Assembly: GCA_028285525.1 (NCBI GenBank)
Contig: JANQOZ010000105.1
Location: 62,001-126,000 of the forward strand
Length of the DNA stretch: 64,000 bases
Direction of reading: 5' to 3'
DNA from: Lysobacterales bacterium
GTDB lineage: Bacteria; Pseudomonadota; Gammaproteobacteria; Xanthomonadales; SZUA-38
Positions 55,301-63,637 of this stretch are shown here, in pieces. The position numbers and the translations under genes were made by a program. Within the stretch, counting starts at the first letter, position 1; each line of letters begins with the position of its first letter. A model generated the notes under the pieces. That model was not told the DNA's origin and did not search any database. It saw only the letters and a program-made list of their open reading frames with translations.

Positions 55301-57820
55301 AACTTCCGTGTGCAGCGCTTTACGCCGGACGGGTTTTTTGCCGGGCAGGCGGAGTCGGAGTGCGACGGCAACTGTTTTGTGATCGGCGATTTCGGCCGCC
55401 CCAGCGACATCGCCGTGAACTCCAACCACTTTTTTATCTTAGATACGTTCACCGAACTCCTTCACGTATCCCAGACCACCCCTTTCAAGGAAATTGGTCA
55501 TGACTTCGCGATCCTGGAGTACTCGTCCAACAACGACTTTGCCTGCGTACTCAGCGCCGATTGTGTCGACACCTTTACCTTCAGCGTTTCTGACGGAGTG
55601 CGGGATCCGGATTCGGGCCAGATGCAGCGCAGCGCGCCGGCGCTGGTGGAAATCGAGGTGGCCAGAAACTTCCGGCCGCCGTTTGCCACGCCCGGCATCA
55701 CGGTAGAGATTCGCGAAGACACGCCGACGCTGATCACGCTGGACGGATCGGACCCCGATCCGCTGGACATGCTGACCTTCACTATCACCGAGATGCCGCA
55801 ACACGGAACGCTGACCCTGAGCGGCAAGCAGGCGACCTATACACCCGATCTCAATTTTGTCGGCGAAGATCACTTCAGCTTCAACACGAGCGACGGTCTC
55901 GATACCTCGGCGAGCGAGGCGGTCACCATCCTGGTGGAAAACGTCAACGATCCCGCCGTCGTAACTTTCGACGACGAACCGATAACGGCAGCGCGGGGTT
56001 TTGACACCCTATTGGAAGGCACGCTGACCGACCCGGACGCGGCGGACAAACACTCCCTGCTGGTGCGATGGAACGACGGCAGCCCGGATGAGCCCGAGGG
56101 CGAGATCACCATGATGGGCATGATTACCGGTCCCATGCTGATGGAGCGCGCCACGGGTGACGGCTCAATCCGGGCCAGTCACGTGTTCGAAAACGCCGGT
56201 TTGTTCAGCGTCCAGTTCTGCGTCACCGACCAGATCGACGACTCCGGCGGGAACAAGGTTCCGACGGCGGACTCGCTCACGCTATGTTCGCCGGTCGATG
56301 TGCAGGTCGAGGACCTCTTGGATCTGACGCTGACCGTTGACGGACCCGACGTGCTTGTGCGGGGTCAGTCCAGCAACTACGAAGTCACGCTCACCAACGA
56401 GCAGCCATCGAGCGGTACTGGCCTGACCGCAACCGGCCTGACCGCCGTCGTCGAGATCGATCCGGTGCTGATCACCTCAGCACCGGCGGGCTGCACGCTG
56501 ACGGGCAGCCGGGCGTCGTGCAGCTTCGGTGATCTTGCGCCAGGCGAAAGCGACACCATCACCATTCCGATCATTGTGCCGGCGGACCCCGGCGGCGCGA
56601 GCAGTGTGACCAGCGAGGTGGACGTGCTTGTGGATCAAGCTGACCGGAAAGGGGCCAACAAGCTGGTTGTCACCACGCCGCTGGCGGCGGATGCGGACAT
56701 CATCATCGGCGGCGCGGGCGATCAGGAGCTGGCGGATGATGCCGATGCGGTTCCGGGCGACGGTCTTTGTGAGGGCAACAGCACCGGGACCTGTAATCTT
56801 CGGGCAGCCGTGATGGAAGCCAACGCGTCTGCGTCGATCAACTCAATTGCGCTGGGCAACGGCGTGTTTGCTTTGACGCAAATGCCCCCGGGCCTGACCA
56901 AGTCGTCAGCCCTGGGCGACCTGGACGTGACCGACGACCTCACGATCACCGGCAACGGCCCGCAGTTCACATTTATCAATGCGGGCGGCGTCGACCGGGT
57001 GCTGGACGTAAGCGCAACCCTCGTGCTGGAAGGCGTGACGCTGTCAGGTGGCCTCTCCGCCGAGGGTGAGGGCGACAACGGCGCCGCAATTCGCGTAACC
57101 GGCGACGGCCGGGTGGTCCTGCGCAACGTGCGCATCACCGGCAACGACGCGGCGGGCGCGGGCGGCGCGATCTGGGTCGACAGCAGTCAGCCGGACGCGC
57201 TGCTGATCGAAAACAGCGTGATCAGCGCGAATACCGCTGCAGAGGGCGCCGGGATTGTCATGGTGAACGGCGGAGCTCAGCTCACAAACGTGACCCTCTC
57301 AGCGAACCGCGCCAGCGGTGATGGCGGGGCATTCCTGCTTCAGGGTGGAACGACAACCTTGCTGAACGTGACGGTAGCGGGGAACTCCGCTATTCGTGGC
57401 GGTGGTGTGCTGCTGGACGGCGGCACGCTGGACACAACCAACACGCTGCTGGCGGACAACCCAGCGAGCACGGGCGCGGACTGTCAGTCGCTTGGCGGCA
57501 GTCTGATCTCCGGCGGCGGTAATCTGGTGGAACGCCCCGACGGCTGCAGCGGCTGGAACGCCGGCCTGGACAAGCTAAGCGCGCCGCCGGGCATTACCGA
57601 GCTGCTGGACAACAGTGGGCCAACCCGAACCTACGCACTGCTGCCTGGCAGCCCGGCGAGGGATGGCGGGGTGTTGGCAACCTGCCCAGGGACCGATCAA
57701 CGTGGCCAGCCGCGAGCGACGGACGGGGTAGGGAACGGCCAACCCGGCTGCGACATCGGCGCCTTCGAGGCGGCCGCGGTGCCGCTGCAGGAGACTATCT
57801 TTGCTGATTCGTTTGAGTAA
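52313..57820 (+). CDS. 1835-residue mosaic surface protein with DSFE tail
   Basis: GAGGGA precedes the ATG. After a signal peptide (NIAGVFLGSLLSTAALA) comes a beta-sandwich module (SGNLGATSFESGSVTFTP). A dockerin-like segment follows (GDFNGDGQVNSADLAFIDNV, near nt 53641). Then come an HYR-like module, NHL propeller repeats (FDDPRGIAIDPNDNLYVTDF), cadherin/Big-type modules (GTLTLSGKQATYTPDLNFVG, ENVNDPAVVTF) and a DUF11 module (VDGPDVLVRGQSSNYEVTLT). A CSLREA-like start (TGTCNLRAAVMEANASASIN, near nt 56780) opens a beta-helix and choice-of-anchor Q-like end (LPGSPARDGG, NGQPGCDIGAFEAA). It finishes TIFADSFE. It is probably exported and surface-displayed, for adhesion or particle binding; no enzyme site is seen. 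Confidence 0.87.
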   Translation: MGFGRNIAGVFLGSLLSTAALAVTDVITSKSRFLTLTGASHATEPYPSGNLGATSFESGSVTFTPMQGSGLNFAEWTSLFPGNDLALNGSTNLNLDLSFTASAIGIDFADSGSNSTFAILLRRDGQTVASASVSTGSATRFVGLWSDRTFDQVEIRETAGGAENEFIGRVYVGSLRNRDLSSNTPALICQFPLLAAHNFSLGASLVAPEPLGLGFGLAAHSANLALKFCLPFAVAPADIIAYADDPFNADPNSPGACFKTFDHKRVRSQFTNVLGIPVQYDYDWGELGTPQVVHQNSDVEVYMLRGKLPPFVDDASLAAFLGDEFATDGIYSDCDGVKEISNTGHLCPYSSQRQLTHKVGRGGNTYRFDVNMGLLDFVFVPVPKFPQGTKNPAVKQFALEVLVEVTQIVWDIALGGWRFGNFVDRNQIVAIYDVHPPEIDKASGDFNGDGQVNSADLAFIDNVVIEADEIGGVSASRFRSFLRGMYNVSDACDRATSFGPTFPSDELRVFWPVDTTTQDNSFEITWLARDAGPNEQGLRNEASTTQRVRVVDTRPPVIQPPMDIVELTSETQVTLDLGQPLVFDLVDLNPVITNDAQFPLSPGIHNITWTATDVSGNAATAVQRVNIKNSNIEPEALSQTGGGRASAVSFEPTELRVEGSDPDGDPLNFFIEDYPENGFFVAPLYPFFIEDYRLEATLTDEDVEEICENRTPGVGNFLDLEVIRDPSYFSVLDDGTTYVIDRGLVNCRDDRGLPPGFDFRLAVFDSAGTFIAAEVRNDEPDDLYIDIRTDRVYSTLGEISRSSVEMLDADLNPIQFYNLFSMPTRDGGSRNIQFARGAVADTQGVIYIVDNQGNVHAIRAEIDPNGNEIRPEYLGLVLSIDGSGNNNADLAIDTGDNVYASVNDRIYKIPRATPTDDGYFDFSTEIRWMGRCTVDRAPGDQAVCDVANERSLGYSCTDEWCEDGFGVARGGQPGQFDDPRGIAIDPNDNLYVTDFQNFRVQRFTPDGFFAGQAESECDGNCFVIGDFGRPSDIAVNSNHFFILDTFTELLHVSQTTPFKEIGHDFAILEYSSNNDFACVLSADCVDTFTFSVSDGVRDPDSGQMQRSAPALVEIEVARNFRPPFATPGITVEIREDTPTLITLDGSDPDPLDMLTFTITEMPQHGTLTLSGKQATYTPDLNFVGEDHFSFNTSDGLDTSASEAVTILVENVNDPAVVTFDDEPITAARGFDTLLEGTLTDPDAADKHSLLVRWNDGSPDEPEGEITMMGMITGPMLMERATGDGSIRASHVFENAGLFSVQFCVTDQIDDSGGNKVPTADSLTLCSPVDVQVEDLLDLTLTVDGPDVLVRGQSSNYEVTLTNEQPSSGTGLTATGLTAVVEIDPVLITSAPAGCTLTGSRASCSFGDLAPGESDTITIPIIVPADPGGASSVTSEVDVLVDQADRKGANKLVVTTPLAADADIIIGGAGDQELADDADAVPGDGLCEGNSTGTCNLRAAVMEANASASINSIALGNGVFALTQMPPGLTKSSALGDLDVTDDLTITGNGPQFTFINAGGVDRVLDVSATLVLEGVTLSGGLSAEGEGDNGAAIRVTGDGRVVLRNVRITGNDAAGAGGAIWVDSSQPDALLIENSVISANTAAEGAGIVMVNGGAQLTNVTLSANRASGDGGAFLLQGGTTTLLNVTVAGNSAIRGGGVLLDGGTLDTTNTLLADNPASTGADCQSLGGSLISGGGNLVERPDGCSGWNAGLDKLSAPPGITELLDNSGPTRTYALLPGSPARDGGVLATCPGTDQRGQPRATDGVGNGQPGCDIGAFEAAAVPLQETIFADSFE

Positions 57821-57977
57821 TTGCCGTGTTGAACGCCCCGGGTTACAACTCGCTCACCCAGCTCCCTCAAGTCTGGCGGCACGCGCCTAATCCGATTATG
57901 GTTGAGGTGGGCGGCAGTTCGACGCTTGCCAGCGCGCAGTCGGCTGACGACGTTCTTCTTTAATTGAGGGTGTGATT
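57821..57977. other. 157-bp gap, no gene seen
   Basis: The gap between the mosaic protein and the DUF1838 gene has no open frame with gene character. GAGGG at about 57965-57969 serves as the DUF1838 ribosome site. Confidence 0.4.
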
Positions 57978-58943
57978 ATGAACAGGCGCGAGATGATGAT
58001 TTTGACGGGTTCCATGGCTGTGGGCCTGGGCGCTTCGACCGAGATCCTGGCGGAGTCCGAGGTGCCGGCGGGCTTCAAGGGTCCTTACATCGATCTCACC
58101 ACACCAAAAGGGAACGTCAATGCAGCGGTCCGGATTGACGCCAATCTGGATGAGAGCAAGCAGAAGTGGGCCAGCGTTAGCGGCGTAGTTTGCGGTGTGC
58201 GCGACGGTGGAGCGCTGCAGGACCTGTTTGGTTTCGAGGTGGTCTCGGTGGCTCGCGCTTGGGCGCAGCCTGACGGCAGCTACCGCGTTCCGCATCGGGA
58301 AGCTATTTTCTACACGGACCTCGAGACCGGAGACGTCCTTCGTACCTGGAAAAACCACTACATCGACGAAGAGGTTGAAGTGGTCGACGTGATCAACGAT
58401 CCATGGAATCACTCATTCGCAGAAGAGGTAAAGCGTTTCGAGCCAAACTACGGCGGGCTCAACAAACCCAAGCCCAAGCCGCCGATTCCGTTCAGTAACG
58501 GCTTTTTTGATGCGGGTAACGGCATGGTGCAGAAGCGCCGGCACATCAATCTCTATTACCCGGCGGCCCTGCAGCCGGACAAGTGGCCGCGTGAAAGCGC
58601 GGGAAAGATGAACCGGGTCAGCGAATTTTTTACCACCTCCGCAAAGCTTGCGGATCTGCAGAATCCGGAGATGACCTCGGTGCATGTCACCGGATCATGG
58701 TCGCGTGTGACCCCTTGGCTCCCCTGGATGCTGATGGGGCAGGCGCCCGGGCACATTGTCTACCACTCGACGTTTCATTCATTTGATTCGCTGGACGGTT
58801 TTAAGCCCAAGGTCCTGGCGCACGCGGAGAAACACCATCCGAAAATGCTGGAGGCGCCGCCGAGAGACGAGTGGGACAAGCCCAATCTTTCCAGCCTCGA
58901 GGTCTACGCTAAAACGCAGAAGCCGAAGCCGCCGAAGACCTGA
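57978..58943 (+). CDS. DUF1838 exported protein
   Basis: The 321-residue protein starts at ATG 57978; a GTG 6 nt earlier is also possible. The N-terminus NRREMMILTGSMAVGLGAST is a twin-arginine type signal. The body (AWAQPDGSYRVPHREAIFYT, DLETGDVLRTWKNHYIDEEV, TGSWSRVTPWLPWMLMGQAP, YHSTFHSFDSLDGFKPKVLA) matches DUF1838, a family of unknown function found in proteobacteria that degrade complex organics. The lysine/proline-rich end (KTQKPKPPKT) is unusual. It appears to be a single gene. Confidence 0.85.
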   Translation: MNRREMMILTGSMAVGLGASTEILAESEVPAGFKGPYIDLTTPKGNVNAAVRIDANLDESKQKWASVSGVVCGVRDGGALQDLFGFEVVSVARAWAQPDGSYRVPHREAIFYTDLETGDVLRTWKNHYIDEEVEVVDVINDPWNHSFAEEVKRFEPNYGGLNKPKPKPPIPFSNGFFDAGNGMVQKRRHINLYYPAALQPDKWPRESAGKMNRVSEFFTTSAKLADLQNPEMTSVHVTGSWSRVTPWLPWMLMGQAPGHIVYHSTFHSFDSLDGFKPKVLAHAEKHHPKMLEAPPRDEWDKPNLSSLEVYAKTQKPKPPKT

Positions 58944-59067
58944 AGCGGGTAGCGGTTTTCCGCTGCTCTTAGTTGTTACCACCGGCCTGTCGGCCATCAG
59001 TGCCGACGGCCACCCAAGACGTTGCCATGTCGCATTCCTGGATACGTTTCAGGACTGTGTATGAGTG

Positions 59068-59093
59068 ATTTTATCTTTACGTAAAGATAAAAT
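59068..59093. promoter_or_regulatory. 26-bp perfect palindrome, likely MarR operator 1
   Basis: The core TTATCTTTACGTAAAGATAA (59071-59090) extends to a perfect 26-bp palindrome centred at 59080.5, just upstream of the hydrolase-MarR operon. MarR proteins bind such AT-rich palindromes as dimers. Its position suggests autorepression of the operon. Confidence 0.75.
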
Positions 59094-59100
59094 TTGCTTA

Positions 59101-59120
59101 TTATCTTTATGTGAAGATAA
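59101..59120. promoter_or_regulatory. imperfect 20-bp palindrome, likely MarR operator 2
   Basis: TTATCTTTATGTGAAGATAA matches the first site in 17 of 20 bases; its own half-sites agree at 8 of 10 positions. Its centre is exactly 30 bp (about three helical turns) from the first site, so two dimers would sit on the same DNA face. It ends 2 bp before the chosen hydrolase start. Confidence 0.7.
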
Positions 59121-59122
59121 AC

Positions 59123-60673
59123 ATGCTGATTGTTTCTCGTTCCCTCTCTTCGCTCGCAGCCGGGCTCGGATTTCTATTGGTCTTTTGCATGGGTCTGAGC
59201 GGATGCTCGACGATCAGCGGGTCGCCTGGTGAGGCGTCCAAACCACTCCCGCGCCTCTCTGACCGTACTGTATCGTTGGAGAGTGGCGGAACCTACCGCT
59301 ACGACCAGGGAATCCTCTCGGTTCCGGAGAACCGCGGCCGTCAAAGTGCTCGCAGCATTGACCTAGAGTTTCATCGCCTCCCGAGGACTGGAGACGGCAG
59401 CAGCAACGTTCCGCCGATCTTTATTCTCAAAGGTGGTCCGGGCTTCGAGGGGCTGGAGGAAGACCTGGCCCGTGTCGGCTACTACGAGTTCTTTCTTGAG
59501 CGCTACACCCGCCTCGCTGACGTTGTCGTGATTGGGCAGCGCGGCTTTGGCAATAGCGGGCCGCTTCCCTGCCCTGATCTGCCTGCGGTCTCGATCGATG
59601 AGGTCGACACCGCCTGGGAACGTCATGAGCGTCTCCGCAAGGGCATGCAGGTATGTCGGGACCTTTATGGAGGCCAGGGCGTCGACTTATCCGGTTACAA
59701 CGTTGTGGAAATGGCGCATGACGTGGCCGCGGTCGCTGACGTATTGGGCTATGAAGAAATCCAGCTGATCGGTAACAGCTTCGGCTCTCACTGGGGCATG
59801 GCCGTACTGCGTGAGTATCCGCAGCTTGTCAGCAGGGTGACCTTGAGCGCGCTGGAGGGCCCCGACCACACCTTCGACCACCCGCTCGAAGTGGACGCTG
59901 CCTTGCGGCGCATCGCTGACGCGACGCGACTCGACGCTGGACAAAACGATCAGCAGTCCGCGCCAAACCTGCTCGATCGATTCCGTGGCGTCGTTGGCAC
60001 GGCCGAGTTGTCACCGATGCCCGTCCAGTGGCAGCCCGATGAAGACGGCCCCGCTCAGGAGATTCTCTTGGATGGAGAGGCGCTGCGGATGCTGAGTCGA
60101 GGTTACTCCCGCGGGACAACCTGGCGTCATTTGCTGCCGGCATGGCCCCAAGATCTTGAAACGATGGTTGAGGGCAATTTTTACGGCGGTGTCCGAAGGC
60201 TCGCTCGCTGGTGGCTCAGCAACGACATGGACGGCGCTGCCTACTTTTCTGTGGAGTGTGGCTCCGGAATCAGTGCCACCAGAGCTGCCGAAATTGCTGC
60301 CAGCGCCGCAGTCAGCGCTTCGTCGATCAACGCGCTCCTGGCAGGCGGGCACTGTGACGCGTGGCCTTCTGACCTTGGCTCCGATTTCCGGGAGCCGTTT
60401 GTGACCGACACGCCCGCTCTTCTGATCCATGGAGATTGGGACACCTCTACGCCCATAGAGAATGCGAAGGTCGTAAGAACCATGTTCAGCAACCATCGCT
60501 TTGTTGCAATTCGCGGCGGTTCGCACGGCGCGCTGCGCGAGGCGGAGGAGAGCTTCCCGCAATTCCGGCAGGCGGTGCTGGCCTGGATGGCAGACGGAAG
60601 TACCGAGCAACTTCCGCAAACGCTGTCGCTGCCGCCGCTCAAATTTTTGTCGACCGAGCAACGCCATGATTAG
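59123..60673 (+). CDS. alpha/beta hydrolase, proline iminopeptidase/TAP-like lipoprotein
   Basis: The 516-residue protein is read from ATG 59123; a GTG at 59111 lies inside operator 2. A lipoprotein signal (AAGLGFLLVFCMGLSGCS) gives a lipid-anchored periplasmic protein. The alpha/beta hydrolase has PPIFILKGGPGFEG (oxyanion HGGPG-like), VVVIGQRGFGNSGPLPC, IQLIGNSFGSHWGMAVL (Ser219), HGDWDTSTPIENAK (Asp438/440) and GGSHGALRE (His468). A cap domain lies between. It resembles tripeptidyl aminopeptidase-like S33 enzymes. A MarR gene follows 17 bp later, so it is probably induced by the compound it hydrolyses. Confidence 0.9.
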   Translation: MLIVSRSLSSLAAGLGFLLVFCMGLSGCSTISGSPGEASKPLPRLSDRTVSLESGGTYRYDQGILSVPENRGRQSARSIDLEFHRLPRTGDGSSNVPPIFILKGGPGFEGLEEDLARVGYYEFFLERYTRLADVVVIGQRGFGNSGPLPCPDLPAVSIDEVDTAWERHERLRKGMQVCRDLYGGQGVDLSGYNVVEMAHDVAAVADVLGYEEIQLIGNSFGSHWGMAVLREYPQLVSRVTLSALEGPDHTFDHPLEVDAALRRIADATRLDAGQNDQQSAPNLLDRFRGVVGTAELSPMPVQWQPDEDGPAQEILLDGEALRMLSRGYSRGTTWRHLLPAWPQDLETMVEGNFYGGVRRLARWWLSNDMDGAAYFSVECGSGISATRAAEIAASAAVSASSINALLAGGHCDAWPSDLGSDFREPFVTDTPALLIHGDWDTSTPIENAKVVRTMFSNHRFVAIRGGSHGALREAEESFPQFRQAVLAWMADGSTEQLPQTLSLPPLKFLSTEQRHD

Positions 60674-60690
60674 TTTCTGTCGACTAAAAT

Positions 60691-61194
60691 ATGGGAATGA
60701 CCCCAGCAAACGCTTCAGACCAAGACGACGTCATTGATCTCCTGCGAAGCCAGTGGAAATCACAGTTTCCGCACCTGGACACCGAGGCGATGGACGTGGT
60801 TGGACGAATCACGCTGCTCGCCAGTCGCTGGGATGCGGAGATTCACCACGCCCTCAAGCCTTTTGCCCTGAGCTACACCGATTTCGACATCATTGCGACG
60901 CTTCGACGCAGCGGAGAGCCCTACGAGTTAACCCCAACCGCACTCATGGAATCGGTAGTGCTGACCTCGGGGGCGATGACAACAGCGCTTACCCGGCTGG
61001 AGAACGCCGGACTCTTATGCCGGAAGCCCGACCCAAATGACGGCAGGGTACGGCGCGCCCGGCTGACCCGGGCTGGCGCAACGCTCGCAGAAAAAGCCGC
61101 CCGCGCCAGGTTCAAAGTCGCCAGCGAACAGATTGCCGAGTTGAGCGGAAAAGATGCGCAAGCGCTGGTCAAACTCCTGCGGAAGCTGGTTTAA
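60691..61194 (+). CDS. MarR-family transcriptional regulator
   Basis: The 167-residue protein has a winged-helix core FDIIATLRRSGEPYELTPTA, then VVLTSGAMTTALTRLENAGL and DPNDGRVRRARLTRAGATLA (wing and dimer region), typical of MarR. It sits 17 bp after the hydrolase and probably represses this pair through the palindromes at 59068-59120. A second ATG at 60697 is possible. Its stop overlaps, on the opposite strand, the stop of a LytTR relic. Confidence 0.93.
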   Translation: MGMTPANASDQDDVIDLLRSQWKSQFPHLDTEAMDVVGRITLLASRWDAEIHHALKPFALSYTDFDIIATLRRSGEPYELTPTALMESVVLTSGAMTTALTRLENAGLLCRKPDPNDGRVRRARLTRAGATLAEKAARARFKVASEQIAELSGKDAQALVKLLRKLV

Positions 61195-61270
61195 GGCTGA
61201 ATGCTTTGGAGTTCCTGGCGCAGCTGTTTGACGCGCCGACGACTCACCGGGAATTCGATTTCGCTTCCCT
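61191..61270 (-). pseudogene. LytTR gene 3'-end relic
   Basis: On the minus strand this segment reads TKGSEIEFPVSRRRVKQLRQ then ELQSIQP and stop (TTA at 61191-61193). It closely follows the end of the LytTR gene at 63638 (GAEYPVSRRRVKHLRQQLSD). Upstream the frame meets a TAA after about 27 codons, so only the tail of a former gene remains. It could be the relic of a duplicated or displaced paralogue. Confidence 0.6.
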
Positions 61271-61390
61271 TTGTTTACCTTTCTTTACCAAACACTTAGT
61301 GGATTTACTGTTTTGCCGTATCACCGGTGATTTATGATTGCCGTGTCGTCAGGGGGCGGTCGCTGTTACTTGGGTAAGAAGGAGCTTACT

Positions 61391-63193
61391 GTGCGGGTAA
61401 GGAAACCCATCGCCATTCTTGCGGTAATCCGATTGGGGGTTGTGGTCCTCGGTCTGGCCGCGGTGAACGTAGCTGCTGCTCAAACAGCGGCCGGTGAACC
61501 CTGGCAAAGCTGTGTCAGCAGCATCGCGTACGATCAGCCGGCGGGCGCGGCGGATTCACTGCGCGTCACCGATCGCTTTGGGCGCGATATATCCAACGCC
61601 GGTATTCCGTTGATGGACTGGGAAGGGTTTGTCGAAAACCCCCAGTTCCGCTTCAACCTCAACCTGCCAGACTCGGCGGTTTACCCGGTGCGCGTTCGAG
61701 TCACTGCGACCGATGCGCCTCGGCTCTACGTCTTTCAACGTCAGCAGGGAGCCGACCCTTACGATATCCGCGATTGGCTCTCGGTTCACAACGAGACCGG
61801 ACCACTCTGGGGCGTGATCCTGAAAACCGCGAGCGACGGTCGCTGGGTAAATGGCGGTGTCCCTCACGACATGCCCGATCAGGCATTGGCTGATATTGGT
61901 CTGGTCCGGGAAGAGCGATTCTTTGGCCCGGAGCAGTTCCCGCTGGAGCTGCATCTCGGCGTTCATCCCGATCGTGAGGCGGGCGATGAGGACTATACGC
62001 TGCAGATCGAGGTAACCGACGCGGCTGCTGCAGTCTTTCAGCGTTCTTTGCCGGTGCATGTATGCGACCAGGACCGCCCCGAGCGGCCGGTCGCGTTTCA
62101 GTTCCTGATCGATTACAGCTACGACTTCGACGGCTACCTTGAAGATACGCCCGACGGTCAGGTGGTCAAAGCAGCGCATGAACGCACGCTGCACGATCTG
62201 GCCTACTTCTTCACCGACATGCAGTTTGACGAGGTTCCGGCCGGCGCGTGCGAGGTGACCGTCAACTTCACGATCGAAACGCGGCCCGCAACCGGCGTCA
62301 ACGGTCAGAGTTATGATCGGGGCCACTACGTCTTCATCACCTCCCACAGCGGCGGTGGCGGTCTTAACGGGCCGGTGATGCACAAGCGCAACGGGATCGA
62401 TACCGATTTTGCGGCCTGCAGTTTCTGGGGTGCGAACCCGAGAAATCAGCTGTCCAGCAACGTCAGTAACCGTCTCTACGTTCCCGAAGATGACTGGTGG
62501 CGGGTGGTCTCCTGGAATTACGGCCAAAACGGCGAGTGTCTTGGGGATGCGCTGGGCGATCCGGGCAGCGGCTGCATTCAGTGTCCGAACGACGAACCCT
62601 GGTGTGCCTATCAGCGAGGCGATCTCTACTGGCCGAATCTGCATGAGCTGAATCATGGTCTCACGATGGCCACAGGATGGCCGCGGTGGCACCGCTGGTT
62701 TTTCAGCGATGACCTTTGTATCGACGACCCTGATCTGATGCGCTATAGCGGTACCTGTTTGCCTATGTATCGCACCGATCACGTTGTGCTTTTTGGCGAA
62801 ACCTTCGAATCCAATAAGCAGGCCGACTGGGGCAGGACGCTGTTCCGAAAATACGATTTTCTGCTGATGAAGGCGGTGGGCTGGGAGCTACGGGATACCA
62901 CCATGCTCGTCAACCTGACCGTAGCGACTGCATCACTGTCTCCGGGCCAGCTGGGCCAAACCTACAATGAAGCGATTGAAGTTTACGGCGGCGTGCCGTC
63001 CTACCGGTTCGTGCTTCAGTCGGGAGAGCTGCCTGCGGGGCTGAAGCTTAACTCTTTCACTGGCCGGCTGTCAGGCACGCCCAGCGCGCCGGGTACCTAT
63101 CGCTTTACGCTCCGCATTGAAGACTCTGATGAGTACAACGTGCTGCGAAAAGGGGGCGAAGAACGAACTTATGAGGTCACCATCAATGGGTAG
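61391..63193 (+). CDS. secreted HExxH protein of unrecognised family with C-terminal putative Ig domain
   Basis: The 600-residue protein uses GTG 61391, chosen for GAAGGAG 7 nt upstream. The signal peptide is LAVIRLGVVVLGLAAVNVAA. Residues ~35-240 look beta-rich (EDYTLQIEVTDAAAAVFQRS). The middle contains NLHELNHGLTMATGWPRWHR, giving HELNH (His418, Glu419, His422), the zinc-protease pattern, with many Cys (CLGDALGDPGSGCIQCPNDE). A He_PIG-like Ig domain closes the chain (LPAGLKLNSFTGRLSGTPSA). I do not recognise the catalytic family; the third metal ligand is not obvious. Its stop overlaps the next gene's start by 8 nt. Confidence 0.78.
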   Translation: MRVRKPIAILAVIRLGVVVLGLAAVNVAAAQTAAGEPWQSCVSSIAYDQPAGAADSLRVTDRFGRDISNAGIPLMDWEGFVENPQFRFNLNLPDSAVYPVRVRVTATDAPRLYVFQRQQGADPYDIRDWLSVHNETGPLWGVILKTASDGRWVNGGVPHDMPDQALADIGLVREERFFGPEQFPLELHLGVHPDREAGDEDYTLQIEVTDAAAAVFQRSLPVHVCDQDRPERPVAFQFLIDYSYDFDGYLEDTPDGQVVKAAHERTLHDLAYFFTDMQFDEVPAGACEVTVNFTIETRPATGVNGQSYDRGHYVFITSHSGGGGLNGPVMHKRNGIDTDFAACSFWGANPRNQLSSNVSNRLYVPEDDWWRVVSWNYGQNGECLGDALGDPGSGCIQCPNDEPWCAYQRGDLYWPNLHELNHGLTMATGWPRWHRWFFSDDLCIDDPDLMRYSGTCLPMYRTDHVVLFGETFESNKQADWGRTLFRKYDFLLMKAVGWELRDTTMLVNLTVATASLSPGQLGQTYNEAIEVYGGVPSYRFVLQSGELPAGLKLNSFTGRLSGTPSAPGTYRFTLRIEDSDEYNVLRKGGEERTYEVTING

Positions 63194-63620
63194 GTTGCTG
63201 CTCGCGATACTGTCGGCCTCCGCTTTTCTCGGGTCGTCGGCTTCAGCGCAAACGCCTCAGCCAGAGATCCTGAGTCCCGCGCCGGGCACGGTTGTCGACG
63301 CAGAGCCGCTGGGAGACGGTGCAATCATGCGTCTAATGTGGAGTTCGCCGGCAGAGGCCAACGTTGAGGACTGGGCCATTTACGTTGGCAGCACGCCCGG
63401 CGCCTGGGACTACCAGCGGATCACGCACATGAACCGGTATTTTAAGTTTCCCGATCAGGAATCTCTGAAAATTGGTGTCCCTGCTGACGGCTCAACTTTC
63501 TACGTGCGCCTGTTCTGGCGCCCACGTGATAGCGGGTTCAGCCACTTGGACGTCAGCTACGTGGCTCCAGATTTCAGCGATATTGCGCTGGGCCGGATAT
63601 TCAGCAGCGGCTTCGAATAA
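63186..63620 (+). CDS. small secreted protein with IFSSGFE tail
   Basis: The 144-residue protein starts at an ATG overlapping the HExxH gene end. The signal peptide is MGRLLLAILSASAFLGSSAS, cut near AQT. The mature part looks like a fibronectin/Ig-like beta domain (PEILSPAPGTVVDAEPLGDG, MRLMWSSPAEANVEDWAIYV, PADGSTFYVRLFWR). It ends ALGRIFSSGFE, the loosest copy of the shared tail. It is translationally coupled to the HExxH protein and may be its partner or surface carrier. No known function. Confidence 0.83.
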   Translation: MGRLLLAILSASAFLGSSASAQTPQPEILSPAPGTVVDAEPLGDGAIMRLMWSSPAEANVEDWAIYVGSTPGAWDYQRITHMNRYFKFPDQESLKIGVPADGSTFYVRLFWRPRDSGFSHLDVSYVAPDFSDIALGRIFSSGFE

Positions 63621-63637
63621 GCCGGGGCCTTCAGCCG

